A stretch of 32,875 nucleotides of DNA from Myxococcales bacterium. GTDB taxonomy: Bacteria > Myxococcota_A > Polyangia > Haliangiales > Haliangiaceae. The stretch lies in assembly GCA_028287135.1 (NCBI GenBank), contig JAQBQE010000042.1, forward strand, positions 1 to 32,875, read 5' to 3'. The notes below the pieces were generated by a model that searched no databases, was not told where the DNA came from, and saw nothing but the letters and a program-made list of their open reading frames with translations. A program made the translations under genes and the position numbers. Positions 1-12,629 of this stretch are shown here, piece after piece; the first letter of the stretch is position 1, and each line of letters begins with the position of its first letter.

Positions 1-1
1 C

Positions 2-1027
2 ACGGGTGATGTCGATGAGTCGGCGACCACCGTGGCTCGTGATCTGACCGACGGGATGCGGTCGCGCGCCAAGGTCGGCAGCGGTCCGTACCTCCTCGCA
101 CCGAACAGCGATCGCGAGCTGATCGACGAGAAGGTGATCAAGGAGTGCGTCAACGAGGCGCCGGCCTGCATGTCCGCGATCGGCAAGGACATGGATGCGG
201 ACGTCCTCGTCTACGGCAAGCTCGAGAAGGACGGTGGCGGGTTCCAGGCCACCGTCGTGATGCTCGACGTCCAGAAGAAGACGTCGATCAAGACGACGTT
301 CGTCGCGGTGCCTCCGAATGCCAGCGGCGATCAGGTCCGCGCGATCGCGAAGAAGACGTACCTCGAGCTCGCGCCGTCGGTGGCTGCCGGGACGCTCCAG
401 CTCGTGGTCAAGGCGAACGTCGAGAGCGGTAGCGTCTTCGTCGATGACGAGCTCCGCGAGTCGCTCCGTGGCGGGCGCGCCACGTTGACCCTGCCCGAGG
501 GCCGGTACCGGATCGCCATCGAGTCGGACGGCTACAAGCGCCAGGAATCGACCGTCAAGCTGTCCGAGACGGGCTCGACCGAGTCGTTCGAGCTCACGCG
601 CAAGAGCGAGGGCGGTGGGGGCGGCGGCAGCTTCAACGTGTGGAAGCCGATCTTCGGTATCACCGCCGTCGTCGCGGTCGGCCTCGGTGGCTACTCGCTG
701 TTCGAGTACACGAAGATGACGAGCGAGGCGAAGCTGTTCCGCGGCACGCGCAAGAACGGCGCGACGGGCGACGTCAACCAGGCGGACTGCGAGGATCCTT
801 CCAAGGTGATGGAGACCAGCCAGGGCAACCACCTCGAGAACGCGTGCTCGCATTACCAGACGCACAAGAACATGGGGTACGCGGCAGCCGCCGTCGGTGC
901 CGTCGCGGTCGTCACCGGTGTCGTCGCCTTCTACGTCGTGAAGAAGAAGGAGGCTCCGGGTCGGGTTGCGATCACGCCGAGCGTGTCGCCCCAGGGCGCC
1001 AGTGCCTCGCTGTCCTTCGAGTGGTAA
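2..1027 (+). CDS. PEGA-domain envelope protein, 5' end outside the window
   Basis: The frame is open from the first bases of the window, so the true start lies upstream; the GTG at 32 is only an internal candidate. A region with two Cys and the motif CMSAIGKDMDADVLVYG (roughly codons 50-80) precedes a PEGA-like domain (about codons 135-200, with VFVDDELRES and LPEGRYRIAIESDGY). PEGA domains are surface-associated beta modules common in myxobacterial envelope proteins. A Gly-rich hinge follows, then two hydrophobic segments (around nt 645-715 and 875-945) separated by a polar loop with two Cys, and a short tail ending in Phe-Glu-Trp. The architecture suggests an inner-membrane-anchored sensor or assembly protein; no enzymatic motif is visible. 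The next gene starts 10 bases downstream on the same strand, so co-transcription is possible, although the functional link is unclear. The domain is certain enough; the cellular role is not known. Confidence 0.8.
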   Translation, partial: TGDVDESATTVARDLTDGMRSRAKVGSGPYLLAPNSDRELIDEKVIKECVNEAPACMSAIGKDMDADVLVYGKLEKDGGGFQATVVMLDVQKKTSIKTTFVAVPPNASGDQVRAIAKKTYLELAPSVAAGTLQLVVKANVESGSVFVDDELRESLRGGRATLTLPEGRYRIAIESDGYKRQESTVKLSETGSTESFELTRKSEGGGGGGSFNVWKPIFGITAVVAVGLGGYSLFEYTKMTSEAKLFRGTRKNGATGDVNQADCEDPSKVMETSQGNHLENACSHYQTHKNMGYAAAAVGAVAVVTGVVAFYVVKKKEAPGRVAITPSVSPQGASASLSFEW

Positions 1028-1037
1028 GTCGTAACCG

Positions 1038-3305
<2,268 letters not shown>

Positions 3306-3373
3306 GGGCTGGCCGCGAGGGATGCGCTGTACCGGGCCGCCTCGCGTTCCCTGACTTGCTCGACGTCGCGCAC

Positions 3374-3470
3374 CAAGGCGGCGCACCCAAGGCGGCGCGC
3401 CCAAGGCGGCGCGCCCAAGGCGGCGCACCCAAGGCGGCGCACCCAAGGCGACGCAGCCAAGCGGCGCAGC
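3374..3470. repeat. 14-bp tandem repeat array
   Basis: Seven consecutive copies of a 14-bp unit, CAAGGCGGCGCACC, can be read, starting at 3374, 3388, 3402, 3416, 3430, 3444 and 3458. Copies two and three have GCGCGCC in place of GCGCACC, copy six is CAAGGCGACGCAGC, and copy seven is one base short. The array lies in the 239-base gap between the convergent oxidoreductase and RecQ genes. Flanking sequence on the right (to about 3540) is a degenerate continuation rich in GGCGGCGCAGCC. The unit is not a multiple of three, so it is probably noncoding; frames through it give Gly-Ala-Pro-Pro-Trp-Val-Arg-type low-complexity peptides that I regard as artefacts. Confidence 0.9.
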
Positions 3471-3544
3471 CAACGCCCGCAAGCGACGGCGGCGCAGCCC
3501 CATGCGAAGCGAGCGGCGCGCACGAGCGCAGCGCGAGCGGCCCG

Positions 3545-5464
<1,920 letters not shown>

Positions 5465-5471
5465 CGGCGCC

Positions 5472-5480
5472 ACCCTATCA
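5472..5480 (-). promoter_or_regulatory. Extended -10 promoter element of recQ
   Basis: On the minus strand the sequence reads TGATAGGGT, then seven bases, then the ATG at 5464. This fits an extended -10 (TGn plus TANNNT) that places the transcription start at or within a base or two of the start codon. No Shine-Dalgarno sequence is visible. No good -35 was found. Confidence 0.45.
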
Positions 5481-5619
5481 GAGGTGTCCGACAACACGAA
5501 GCCCGCGAGATTCCGTCCGATTTTCGGTCGGGACCGGCCGTTCCGGGCGACGAAGGCGAGGCCTGGTCGGAGGTGCGAGGTGTTTTGCGACGATTCCGCG
5601 CGTGAGCCCCACAGCGCAG

Positions 5620-5649
5620 TTGAGGCCACGGTCGAAGGCTCCGTATGAT
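5620..5649 (+). promoter_or_regulatory. Sigma-70-like promoter of the vWA/MopE operon
   Basis: TTGAGG (5620-5625) and TATGAT (5644-5649) are separated by 18 bases. The start codon of the next gene lies five bases after the -10, so the predicted transcript would begin at or just inside the ATG. This is the best -35/-10 pair in the window. Confidence 0.5.
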
Positions 5650-5654
5650 GGTGC

Positions 5655-8600
5655 ATGATTCGCCGTTTCGGGCTCGGTGTCTGTGCCATGGCTGCGCTCG
5701 CAGCTCGCGTCGAGGCCGCGCCATGCCCGACGGCCGGCCCCAACCTGACGCTGACCAACACGACGTGCGAGATGTCGGGCGTTCACACGTTCGGCACCGT
5801 CACGCTGACGAACAGCACGATCAACGTCAACGTGTTCAACGGCAGTGACAAGGTCGGCACCGGTAACCTCGAGCTCCGCGCGAACACGATCACGATCGAC
5901 GCCGCCTCGCGGATCAGCGCGAAGGGCACCGGGTACCAGACGCCGCTGTGCGGCGAAGGTGCGGGGCCCACGGCGACCGCCGGCGGTCGCGGTGGCTGCT
6001 CGGTGCTCGACTCGGGTGGTGGTGGTGCGCACTTCGGCATCGGTGGTCGCGGCACCAAGGACATTCCGGGCAGCCCGCCGGCCCAGCAGTTCCCGCGCGA
6101 CTTCGAGGAGGACTGCGGTGACCTGACCACGCCGATGGGCGTGATCACGTGCACCGCCACCGGCGGCGCCGGCTGCCGCGACAACGACGCGTTGCCGTCG
6201 ATCGCCGGCCTGCCGTACTTCCACTCGATCTATCAACCCGAGTTCGGCGCCTCCGGTGGGGACAAGGGCTGCCGCGATGGCGATGGCCGGACCCTGGTGA
6301 CCGCCGGTGGTGGTGGTGGACGCGTGGTCCTCGCGGCGGTCAACGCCACCAGGACGGGACAGCTCACCTTCGACGGCACGATCGACGCGAGCGGAAAGCG
6401 CGGATGCGGTGACGGCAACGATTCCGCGGGCGGCGGCGCTGGCGGCACCGTGTTCATCGTCGGTGACAGCGTGACGATCGGAGTGACCTCGCTGGTCAGC
6501 GCGGCAGGTGGTCTCGGCGGCGACACCCAGGGCGCGATGTCGAACGGCGAGTGCGCCGGGTTTCAGCAGACCGGTACCTGCGATGACTGCGGCGGCGGCG
6601 GTGGTGGTGGCATCGTCTCGGTGCTCTCCGGCGTCTCGGCAAGCATCCATGATCAGGCGGTGTTCAACGTCAACGGAGCGCTCGGCGGTGTGTGTCCGAT
6701 CTGTCGCGGCGAGGCCGGCGGCGGCGTCGGCGAGCTCCAGATCTCCGGCGGCTACGTCGGCGAGTTCTGCGACGGTTTCGACAACGACTTCGACGGCATG
6801 GTCGACGACAACCTGCCGACCCTCAACTGCGGCACCTCGACGGTGATGTCCTGCGTCGGTGGCTTGCCGCAGGAGTGCCCACCGGCGCTGCCGAGCTGCC
6901 AGGGCCCGGTCGTCGATAGCCGCACCCGGTTCACGGTGATCCTCGATACCTCGGGCTCGATGCTCGGCGATCTGACCGGGGTCCCGACGCACGGCGATGG
7001 CTCGATGGATCATCCCGGTATCGATCACAACGGCAACCTGGCCCCGGATGACTCGCGCCTGTTCAAGGCGAAGACCGCACTGACCTCGGTGATCTCCGCG
7101 TACCCGAACATCGACTTCGCACTCGCGCGGTACCACCAGGATCAATCGCTGAACCGCAGCTGCCAGACCGCGCACAACTTCGAGTGCAACGAGATCTGCT
7201 GCAGCTACGACGATCCGAGGAACAATACCGGACCGGCGCCGACCCCGAGCTGCCTCACCGAGGGCACCAATCCCCTGGTCGAGAACCTCGCCGTGCTCAA
7301 GGACTCTCCCGGCGATGAGTGCATCAACTACGCCGGCAACTGCGGTCCGCCTCGCCGCGGTGCCGACGTGCTCGTCGGATTTGGCTCCGACATCAACAAC
7401 TACCTGATGTGGCTCGATGGTACCGAGACGGCGTTCAACAACACGCAGACGCAGGGCGCGTACTGCAACTTCGGCGGTGGCGGCAACTGCGAGCTCCGCG
7501 GCACCGGCCCGACGCCGCTCGCCAACTCGCTGCAGGCGGCCGAGGATTACCTGACGCCGATCAAGGCGTGCGACCTCGCGTCACCGACGTGCCGGCGCTA
7601 TGGCGTCATCCTGCTGACCGACGGTGCCGAGAGCTGCCAGGGCGACCCGGTCTCCGCCGCCGCGGCGCTGCGGATGAAGGGCATCGACACCTACGTGATC
7701 GGGTTCTCGACGCTCGGTTCCGAGACCACCCAGCTCAACGCGATCGCGAATGCAGGTGGTACCGGCACGGCGTTCCTCGTCGGTAGTGACGATGCGCTCG
7801 CGAACGCGCTGGCCACGATCGTGTCGGGCTCGATCGTGTTCGAGACCTGCAACAACCTCGATGACGATTGCGACACGCTCGTCGACGAGGACTTCCCGCA
7901 GAAGGGTAGTGCCTGTGACAACGGGCTGCTCGGCGCCTGCCGCGGCACGGGCGTGCTCGGCTGTACCGCGAACGGGTCCGGCCTCCAGTGCAACATCACG
8001 ATGCCTGGCGCGACGCCGACCGCCGAGGTCTGCAACGGTCTCGACGACAACTGCAACGGCGCGATCGACGAGGGGATCAACTGCACCCCGGGTTGCGTCG
8101 TCACCAGCCCGATCGATATCTGCAACGGCCTCGATGACGACTGCGACGGCGCGTTCGAGGAGGACGACCCGAACGTCGGCCAGCCATGCGGTCTGTCCAA
8201 CACGCCGCCGTGCATGTTCGGCGTGAACGCGTGCATCGGTGGCGCGATCGTGTGCGTCGGTGCGGTCGATCCGCAGGCCGAGGTCTGCAACGGCATCGAC
8301 GACAATTGCGACGGCATGCCCGACGTCAACGCACCGTGCCCGAACCCGACCTCGTGCGTGGAAGGCGGCTGTCGCCTGCGCTGCATGGGTGGCGAGTTCC
8401 CGTGTGCTGCCGGGTTCAAGTGCGAGATGACGGCGAGCGGCGACTTCTGCGTGCCGAGCGCGTGCGCGAACTGCCAGCCCAACGAGATCTGCCAGAACGA
8501 CATGTGCATCGACCCGTGCGCGGGCGTGACGTGCGGTCCGCTCGAGGAGTGCCGGTTCGGGACCTGCGTCGATTGCAACGTCCTCGGCTGCCCGACCGAC

Positions 8601-9107
8601 CAGGTGTGCAGCAACTCGATGTGCATCCCCGACCCGTGCGTCGGTGTCGACTGTGCTGCGACCTGCACGGATCCGCTCGGCTGTAGCTGCAACGATGGCA
8701 GCTGCGTCGTGAACTGCGACGACACGCGGTGTCCGGAAGGCCAGCGCTGCGCGCCCGATGGCTCGTGCGTCGCCGATGTCTGTGCGGGTGTCGAGTGCGA
8801 CGAGTTCGAGGTCTGCGTGGACGGCGAGTGCGTCCAGGACCCGTGCGTCGGCCTGGGCTGCCGCGCCGGTCAGGTCTGCACGAACGGCATGTGCATCGAG
8901 GACCCGTGCAAGCTGGTCACGTGTGCGGACGCGTTCCATTGCGAGGTCCGCGATGGCGGCGGGCTGTGCGTGCCCGACGTTCCTGCCGGCACCCAGATCC
9001 TCGTGCAACCCGGCGGTGGTGGGTGCTCGACCGGCGGCGGTGGCACCGGTGGCCTCGGGATCCTGATCTCACTGGGCATGCTGGTCGTCCGACGGAGGAG
9101 GTCGTGA
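5655..9107 (+). CDS. Secreted vWA-domain, MopE-motif protein with MYXO-CTERM-like sorting tail
   Basis: An 1150-residue surface or secreted protein. It starts with a signal peptide (residues 1 to about 22, ending VEAAP). Next comes a beta-rich, Gly-rich region with repeated GGGGG and GGAGG runs (to about residue 370), then a first MopE-like motif (FCDGFDNDFDG). A von Willebrand A domain follows (about 420-735) with the MIDAS sequence DTSGSM and later LLTDGAESC. Four further MopE-type calcium- or copper-binding motifs follow (CNNLDDDCD, CNGLDDNCN, CNGLDDDCDG, CNGIDDNCDG), then about 230 residues of EGF-like Cys-rich repeats (patterns such as CxxVxCxxxxxCxxGxC). The tail has GGGCSTGGGG, a hydrophobic segment and RRRR, matching the myxobacterial Cys/transmembrane/Arg sorting signal. 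The role may be metal-dependent adhesion or ligand binding at the cell surface. Its stop overlaps the start of the downstream lipoprotein by one base, so the two are probably co-translated. Domain calls are strong; the function is inferred. Confidence 0.9.
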   Translation: MIRRFGLGVCAMAALAARVEAAPCPTAGPNLTLTNTTCEMSGVHTFGTVTLTNSTINVNVFNGSDKVGTGNLELRANTITIDAASRISAKGTGYQTPLCGEGAGPTATAGGRGGCSVLDSGGGGAHFGIGGRGTKDIPGSPPAQQFPRDFEEDCGDLTTPMGVITCTATGGAGCRDNDALPSIAGLPYFHSIYQPEFGASGGDKGCRDGDGRTLVTAGGGGGRVVLAAVNATRTGQLTFDGTIDASGKRGCGDGNDSAGGGAGGTVFIVGDSVTIGVTSLVSAAGGLGGDTQGAMSNGECAGFQQTGTCDDCGGGGGGGIVSVLSGVSASIHDQAVFNVNGALGGVCPICRGEAGGGVGELQISGGYVGEFCDGFDNDFDGMVDDNLPTLNCGTSTVMSCVGGLPQECPPALPSCQGPVVDSRTRFTVILDTSGSMLGDLTGVPTHGDGSMDHPGIDHNGNLAPDDSRLFKAKTALTSVISAYPNIDFALARYHQDQSLNRSCQTAHNFECNEICCSYDDPRNNTGPAPTPSCLTEGTNPLVENLAVLKDSPGDECINYAGNCGPPRRGADVLVGFGSDINNYLMWLDGTETAFNNTQTQGAYCNFGGGGNCELRGTGPTPLANSLQAAEDYLTPIKACDLASPTCRRYGVILLTDGAESCQGDPVSAAAALRMKGIDTYVIGFSTLGSETTQLNAIANAGGTGTAFLVGSDDALANALATIVSGSIVFETCNNLDDDCDTLVDEDFPQKGSACDNGLLGACRGTGVLGCTANGSGLQCNITMPGATPTAEVCNGLDDNCNGAIDEGINCTPGCVVTSPIDICNGLDDDCDGAFEEDDPNVGQPCGLSNTPPCMFGVNACIGGAIVCVGAVDPQAEVCNGIDDNCDGMPDVNAPCPNPTSCVEGGCRLRCMGGEFPCAAGFKCEMTASGDFCVPSACANCQPNEICQNDMCIDPCAGVTCGPLEECRFGTCVDCNVLGCPTDQVCSNSMCIPDPCVGVDCAATCTDPLGCSCNDGSCVVNCDDTRCPEGQRCAPDGSCVADVCAGVECDEFEVCVDGECVQDPCVGLGCRAGQVCTNGMCIEDPCKLVTCADAFHCEVRDGGGLCVPDVPAGTQILVQPGGGGCSTGGGGTGGLGILISLGMLVVRRRRS

Positions 9108-10582
9108 TGCGCGCCGCGGTGATCCTGATCGCGCTCGCGGCTGCTGGCTGCGATCTCCATCCGTACGACCTCGGTACGCGCAACCAGAACGGCGATGGCG
9201 GCGTGGATGACGACGGCAACGGGGGAGGGGGCGACGCCGACGATGGCGGCGGGATCGATGCGCCGAGCTGCATCCCGATCGGTGTCGACGATCAATGCAA
9301 CGAGGTCGACGACGATTGCGATGGCGTCGTCGACAACACGTTCAACAAGCAAGTCGACACGAATCACTGTGGCGTGTGCAATCGCCGCTGCGTCGGCGCC
9401 GGCTCGGTGCAGGCGTGCCAGGCGGGCCAGTGCGCGTTCGTCGAGTGTCAGCCGGGGTTCGTGGATCTCGATGCGGACATGATGACGTGCGAGTACATGT
9501 GTCCGCTGTTCCCGGCGCGGGCCGAGGACTGCAACGGCATCGATGACGACTGCGATGGTGTGATCGACGAGACCCTGCCCGCGCCACCGACGGGCCAGTG
9601 CCGGGTGACCGCGGGCACGCCATGCGCGGGCACGTCGATGATCTGCGAGAAGCGCGGCGCGGTGACGCGCTGGTGGTGCGACTACTCGGCGGACGTCGAG
9701 TTCGATCCGAGCGTCCCGAACGGCGTCGTGCTCCAGGAGCAGCTCTGCAACGGCAAGGACGGCGACTGCGACGGCCTCGCCGACGACAGCTTCTCCGACC
9801 TCGGGCAGGACTGCGATAACGGTGGGCTCGGAATCTGCCGTGATGGGGGCAAGCGCGTGTGCGACACCCTCGATCCGAGCCAGACCCGCTGTGACCTCTC
9901 GGTTCTCCCCGACGCCCAGACCGCGACCACAGAGGCGTGCGACGGACTCGACAACAACTGTGACGGCATCGTCGACAACAGCACCGGGCCGAACCGCGTG
10001 ATCGATGCGATGTCGCACGTGGTCGTCGGCGCACTCGACTACTACGTCGATACGTACGAGGCCTCGCATCCCGACGCGACGATGACCGCGACCGGTGTGT
10101 CGAGCGCGCGCTCGTGCTCCAAGCCAGGCGTCCTGCCCTGGCGCAGCGTCACGTTCGCGACCGCCCAGGCGGCGTGCACGGCGGCGGGCAAGGTGCTGTG
10201 CTCGGCGACGCAGTGGCAGACCGCGTGCGAGGGCTCGACGAACACGGTCTATCCGTACGGCAACGCGTTCTCGGCGACCGTGTGCAACACCGAGCCGTTC
10301 GATGGCGTGGCCGGCGGCAGTGATGACGACATCCTGCTCGCGACCGGGATGGCCGGCGCGTGCGTGGCGGCGACCGGCGCGGTCGACATGTCGGGCAACC
10401 TCAAGGAGTGGACGAGCGAGATCACCGGCACGGCGAACGGCCAGAGCATCGTGGTCCAGCGTGGTGGCTCGTATGACACGCCGGCCGCCGGCGCGACGTG
10501 CGACTTCCGGCTGACCCGCGCCGCCGGGAACGTCGTCGAGTCCGAGACGGGGTTCCGCTGCTGCAAGGCGACCGCGCCCTAG
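9107..10582 (+). CDS. Lipoprotein with MopE motifs and FGE/SUMF1-like domain
   Basis: A 491-residue lipoprotein. The ATG at 9107 sits in TGATG with the stop of the previous gene and is preceded by GGAGGAGG at 9094-9101 with a 5-base spacer, an excellent ribosome-binding site. The signal peptide ends in the lipobox LAAAGC (Cys15), followed by a Gly/Asp-rich tether. Four MopE-type motifs follow (CNEVDDDCDG, CNGIDDDCDG, CNGKDGDCDG, CDGLDNNCDG). The last 160 or so residues form a formylglycine-generating-enzyme/sulfatase-modifying-factor-like domain (CSATQWQTACEG, DMSGNLKEW, RGGSYDT and the final GFRCC). Compared from memory with human FGE, the first catalytic Cys after GGSY is replaced by Thr, while a Cys is kept near the second position, so FGE catalysis is doubtful and a binding role is likelier. 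Pairing with the vWA protein suggests a shared surface complex. Confidence 0.88.
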   Translation: MRAAVILIALAAAGCDLHPYDLGTRNQNGDGGVDDDGNGGGGDADDGGGIDAPSCIPIGVDDQCNEVDDDCDGVVDNTFNKQVDTNHCGVCNRRCVGAGSVQACQAGQCAFVECQPGFVDLDADMMTCEYMCPLFPARAEDCNGIDDDCDGVIDETLPAPPTGQCRVTAGTPCAGTSMICEKRGAVTRWWCDYSADVEFDPSVPNGVVLQEQLCNGKDGDCDGLADDSFSDLGQDCDNGGLGICRDGGKRVCDTLDPSQTRCDLSVLPDAQTATTEACDGLDNNCDGIVDNSTGPNRVIDAMSHVVVGALDYYVDTYEASHPDATMTATGVSSARSCSKPGVLPWRSVTFATAQAACTAAGKVLCSATQWQTACEGSTNTVYPYGNAFSATVCNTEPFDGVAGGSDDDILLATGMAGACVAATGAVDMSGNLKEWTSEITGTANGQSIVVQRGGSYDTPAAGATCDFRLTRAAGNVVESETGFRCCKATAP

Positions 10583-10594
10583 CGGTTCGCTTGG

Positions 10595-10617
10595 GGGCCG
10601 GTTCTTCTCGCCGGCCT
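10595..10617 (+). terminator. Hairpin after the vWA/MopE operon
   Basis: GGCCGG (10596-10601) pairs with CCGGCC (10611-10616) around the loop TTCTTCTCG, and a further G-T wobble closes the base. It begins 13 bases after the stop codon of the lipoprotein gene. There is no T-run after the stem, so this is a candidate transcript end only. Confidence 0.35.
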
Positions 10618-10784
10618 GCACGACGACCGTGACCGACTGCTCCTTGCTGACAACGAGCGATCACGCAGACCTGCTCGGCGGGACCACGGTGCGCGGAGTT
10701 AGATCTCGTCCGGTCCGGAAACTGCGGGCTGGACTACGAGCTCGCGCGAGATGATCGCGCGAAAGAAAATCACGAAAGTCTCCG

Positions 10785-10800
10785 CTGACAGAGCTGTCAG
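10785..10800 (-). terminator. Hairpin after the ketoacyl-ACP synthase gene
   Basis: CTGACAG and CTGTCAG form a perfect 7-bp stem with a 2-base loop, starting four bases past the stop codon of the minus-strand synthase gene. On that strand it is followed, after a short gap, by a T-rich stretch (ACTTTCGTGATTTTCTTTC). This suggests a terminator, but the T-run is not directly adjacent to the stem. Confidence 0.4.
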
Positions 10801-10804
10801 GCGG

Positions 10805-11944
10805 CTACTGGCGCCGGAGCAGCAGCGATCCGAGCGAGTAGCCGGCGCCAAACGACGCCATCATTCCGTAGCTACCGGCCGGCAGATCTTCGTTGTGTCG
10901 CGAGAACGCGAGCAGCGAGCCCGCGGACGCAGTGTTGCCGAACTCGTCGAGGATGATCGGTGCTTCCTCGCGCGTGGCCTCGCGTCCGAGCACACGCTTC
11001 GCGATCAGCTCGTTCATGCTCTGGTTCGCCTGGTGGAGCCAGTACCGCGAGATCTGCGACGGCTGCAGGTCATGCGCCGCGACGTGCTCCTTGATGAACT
11101 TCTCGGCGAGCGGCACGACGTCCTTGAACACGCGGCGGCCCTGCTGATGGAACAGCTTGCTGACCTCGTCGTGCTCGGTCTCGGGATCGCAGCGATCGAG
11201 GTACCCGCGGTTGTTACGGATCGTCGTCGGGTTCCACTTCGACGCCATCTGCGTCGACAGGATCTCCCACGAGCCAGGCCTGGCGTTCTCGGTCGGCTCG
11301 ATCACCAGCGACACCGAGGCGTCGCCGAAGATGAAGTGACTGTCGCGCTCCTTCCAGTTCATGTGCCCGGTCGTCAGCTCGGGGACGACGACGAGCGCGC
11401 ACTTCGCCTGACCGAGGCGAACGGCCTGCGATGCGAGCTGGGTGGCGCCGGTGGCTGCCGAACAGCCGAGCGAGATGTCGAAGCCGTAGCCGTGAGCACC
11501 GATCGCGTTCTGGACCTCGATCGCGATCGCCGGATACAGGCGCTGCAGATTCGAGCAGCCGAGGACCACGAGATCGACGTCCTCGCCGACCTTGCCGGCA
11601 CGCGCGAGCGCGACCTTGGCGGCGTTGACGGCGTACTCGGCCTGGATGCTGAGCTCGGTCTCGGGACGGTCCTTGATGTTCGGACACATCCGCTCGGGAT
11701 CGAGGAGACCGGTCTTGTCCTGGACGTAGCGGCGGATGATGCCGGACGCCTTGACGACGAAGTCGGGCGTCGACTCCTTCAGGGGCTCCCGGGTGCCGGC
11801 CGCGATCGCATCAGCGTGGAGCGCGTTCTGACGACGAACGAACTCGTTGAACGCGTCGCACAGCTCCGGGTTCTCGAGGACGTTCTCGGGGTGCCACAAT
11901 CCGTGGCCGGTGATCGAAGTTCCAGTGGACGTCCGCGCGGACAT
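10805..11944 (-). CDS. Beta-ketoacyl-ACP synthase III, FabH-like
   Basis: A 379-residue thiolase-fold condensing enzyme. The Cys-His-Asn triad of KAS III is visible: Cys161 in GCSAATG, His304 in WLHQAN and Asn337 in GNTASAG, plus the C-terminal SFGAGYSLGS loop. At 379 residues it is longer than classical FabH (about 317). The extra length lies mainly in the N-terminal third (FNEFVRRQNALHADAIAAG and following), as in the FabH-like group typified from memory by Pseudomonas aeruginosa PA3286, which channels medium-chain acyl-CoA into fatty acid synthesis. Substrate is therefore an inference. The ATG at 11944 is chosen because an in-frame TGA lies just upstream on the minus strand. A weak GAGAG ribosome-binding site precedes it. 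The gene follows the Hsp70 and J-domain genes by 97 bases on the same strand, so read-through from them is possible. The 97-base gap shows no clear feature. Confidence 0.92.
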   Translation of the reverse strand: MSARTSTGTSITGHGLWHPENVLENPELCDAFNEFVRRQNALHADAIAAGTREPLKESTPDFVVKASGIIRRYVQDKTGLLDPERMCPNIKDRPETELSIQAEYAVNAAKVALARAGKVGEDVDLVVLGCSNLQRLYPAIAIEVQNAIGAHGYGFDISLGCSAATGATQLASQAVRLGQAKCALVVVPELTTGHMNWKERDSHFIFGDASVSLVIEPTENARPGSWEILSTQMASKWNPTTIRNNRGYLDRCDPETEHDEVSKLFHQQGRRVFKDVVPLAEKFIKEHVAAHDLQPSQISRYWLHQANQSMNELIAKRVLGREATREEAPIILDEFGNTASAGSLLAFSRHNEDLPAGSYGMMASFGAGYSLGSLLLRRQ

Positions 11945-12041
11945 GGCGCTGGTCTCTCACAAGGAGGGCACGGTGTCCACCCAGGGAATCGGGCTGTTGA
12001 AGTGCAAGGAGTTGCACATCGTTAGCCCCGGGGAATCTCGC

Positions 12042-12629
12042 TTACGTCTTGGCGAGCTCGGCTTCGATCTCGAGGAGCGCATTGCGGAGGAGCTGGGACT
12101 GCGGATCGCCCGCGATCGCCATCTTCATCTGCATCAGGGCGTTCTTGAGATCGCCCCGACGCAGGGCGAGCTCGGCCTTGCGGTAATAGATCAACGCCTT
12201 GCTGTTCATCGCGCCCGACGCGGCACTCCCGGGAGTGGTCGGGACGCCCGAGGTCGGAGCGCCGGTGGACGTCAGCGGGGGGGACCCGGCGGTCGGCGTG
12301 GGGCGCACGGTGCGCTGGGTAGGGATGCCGGGGACCGGCGTCGGGGCGTCCTTGATCGGCCGGATCCGGGTCGTCTGCATGCGCTGCGATCGGAAGTCCT
12401 GATACGCGCCCGCGATCCGCGCGTAGGCGAGCGTGACCCTCTCGAGCTCGTCGGCCGCGAGGCCGGTCCGGTGGAGATCGGGATGCGAGGTGCGGGCGAT
12501 CTTGTGGAACGCTTCCTGCGCATCTTCGATCCCGGCGTCCGCCTTGATCTCGAGCAGCTGATGAGGCGGCGATCCCGCGAGCGCAATGATGCGTTGCGCC
12601 CACAGCAGCACGTCGGTGCGTGCGCTCAC
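12042..12629 (-). CDS. Small J-domain protein, partner of the adjacent Hsp70
   Basis: A 195-residue protein. Residues about 23-85 form a J-domain-like helical unit with the diagnostic HPD tripeptide at 49-51 (KIARTSHPDLH), which in known J proteins stimulates Hsp70 ATPase activity. A Pro/Thr/Ser-rich linker (about 86-140) leads to a C-terminal helical part resembling a tetratricopeptide unit (ALIYYRKAELALRRGDLKNA, then a second helix pair). The Gly/Phe region, zinc fingers and substrate-binding domain of DnaJ are absent. The GTG start overlaps the TGA stop of the Hsp70 gene by four bases, which implies translational coupling and a dedicated chaperone/co-chaperone pair. The client is unknown. 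The C-terminal TPR call is tentative. Confidence 0.85.
   Translation of the reverse strand: MSARTDVLLWAQRIIALAGSPPHQLLEIKADAGIEDAQEAFHKIARTSHPDLHRTGLAADELERVTLAYARIAGAYQDFRSQRMQTTRIRPIKDAPTPVPGIPTQRTVRPTPTAGSPPLTSTGAPTSGVPTTPGSAASGAMNSKALIYYRKAELALRRGDLKNALMQMKMAIAGDPQSQLLRNALLEIEAELAKT

Noticed and set aside
3374..3470. CRISPR array
   Set aside because: The 14-bp repeats are directly adjacent with no spacers and no cas genes are present.
10741..10750. CTCGCGCGAG palindrome as an operator
   Set aside because: Such CG-rich palindromes are common by chance in this composition, and it lies between two gene ends rather than near a start.
11930..12629. Shared MSART N-terminus of the ketoacyl-ACP synthase and the J-domain protein
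   Set aside because: The codons differ and similarity ends after five residues, so it is probably chance.
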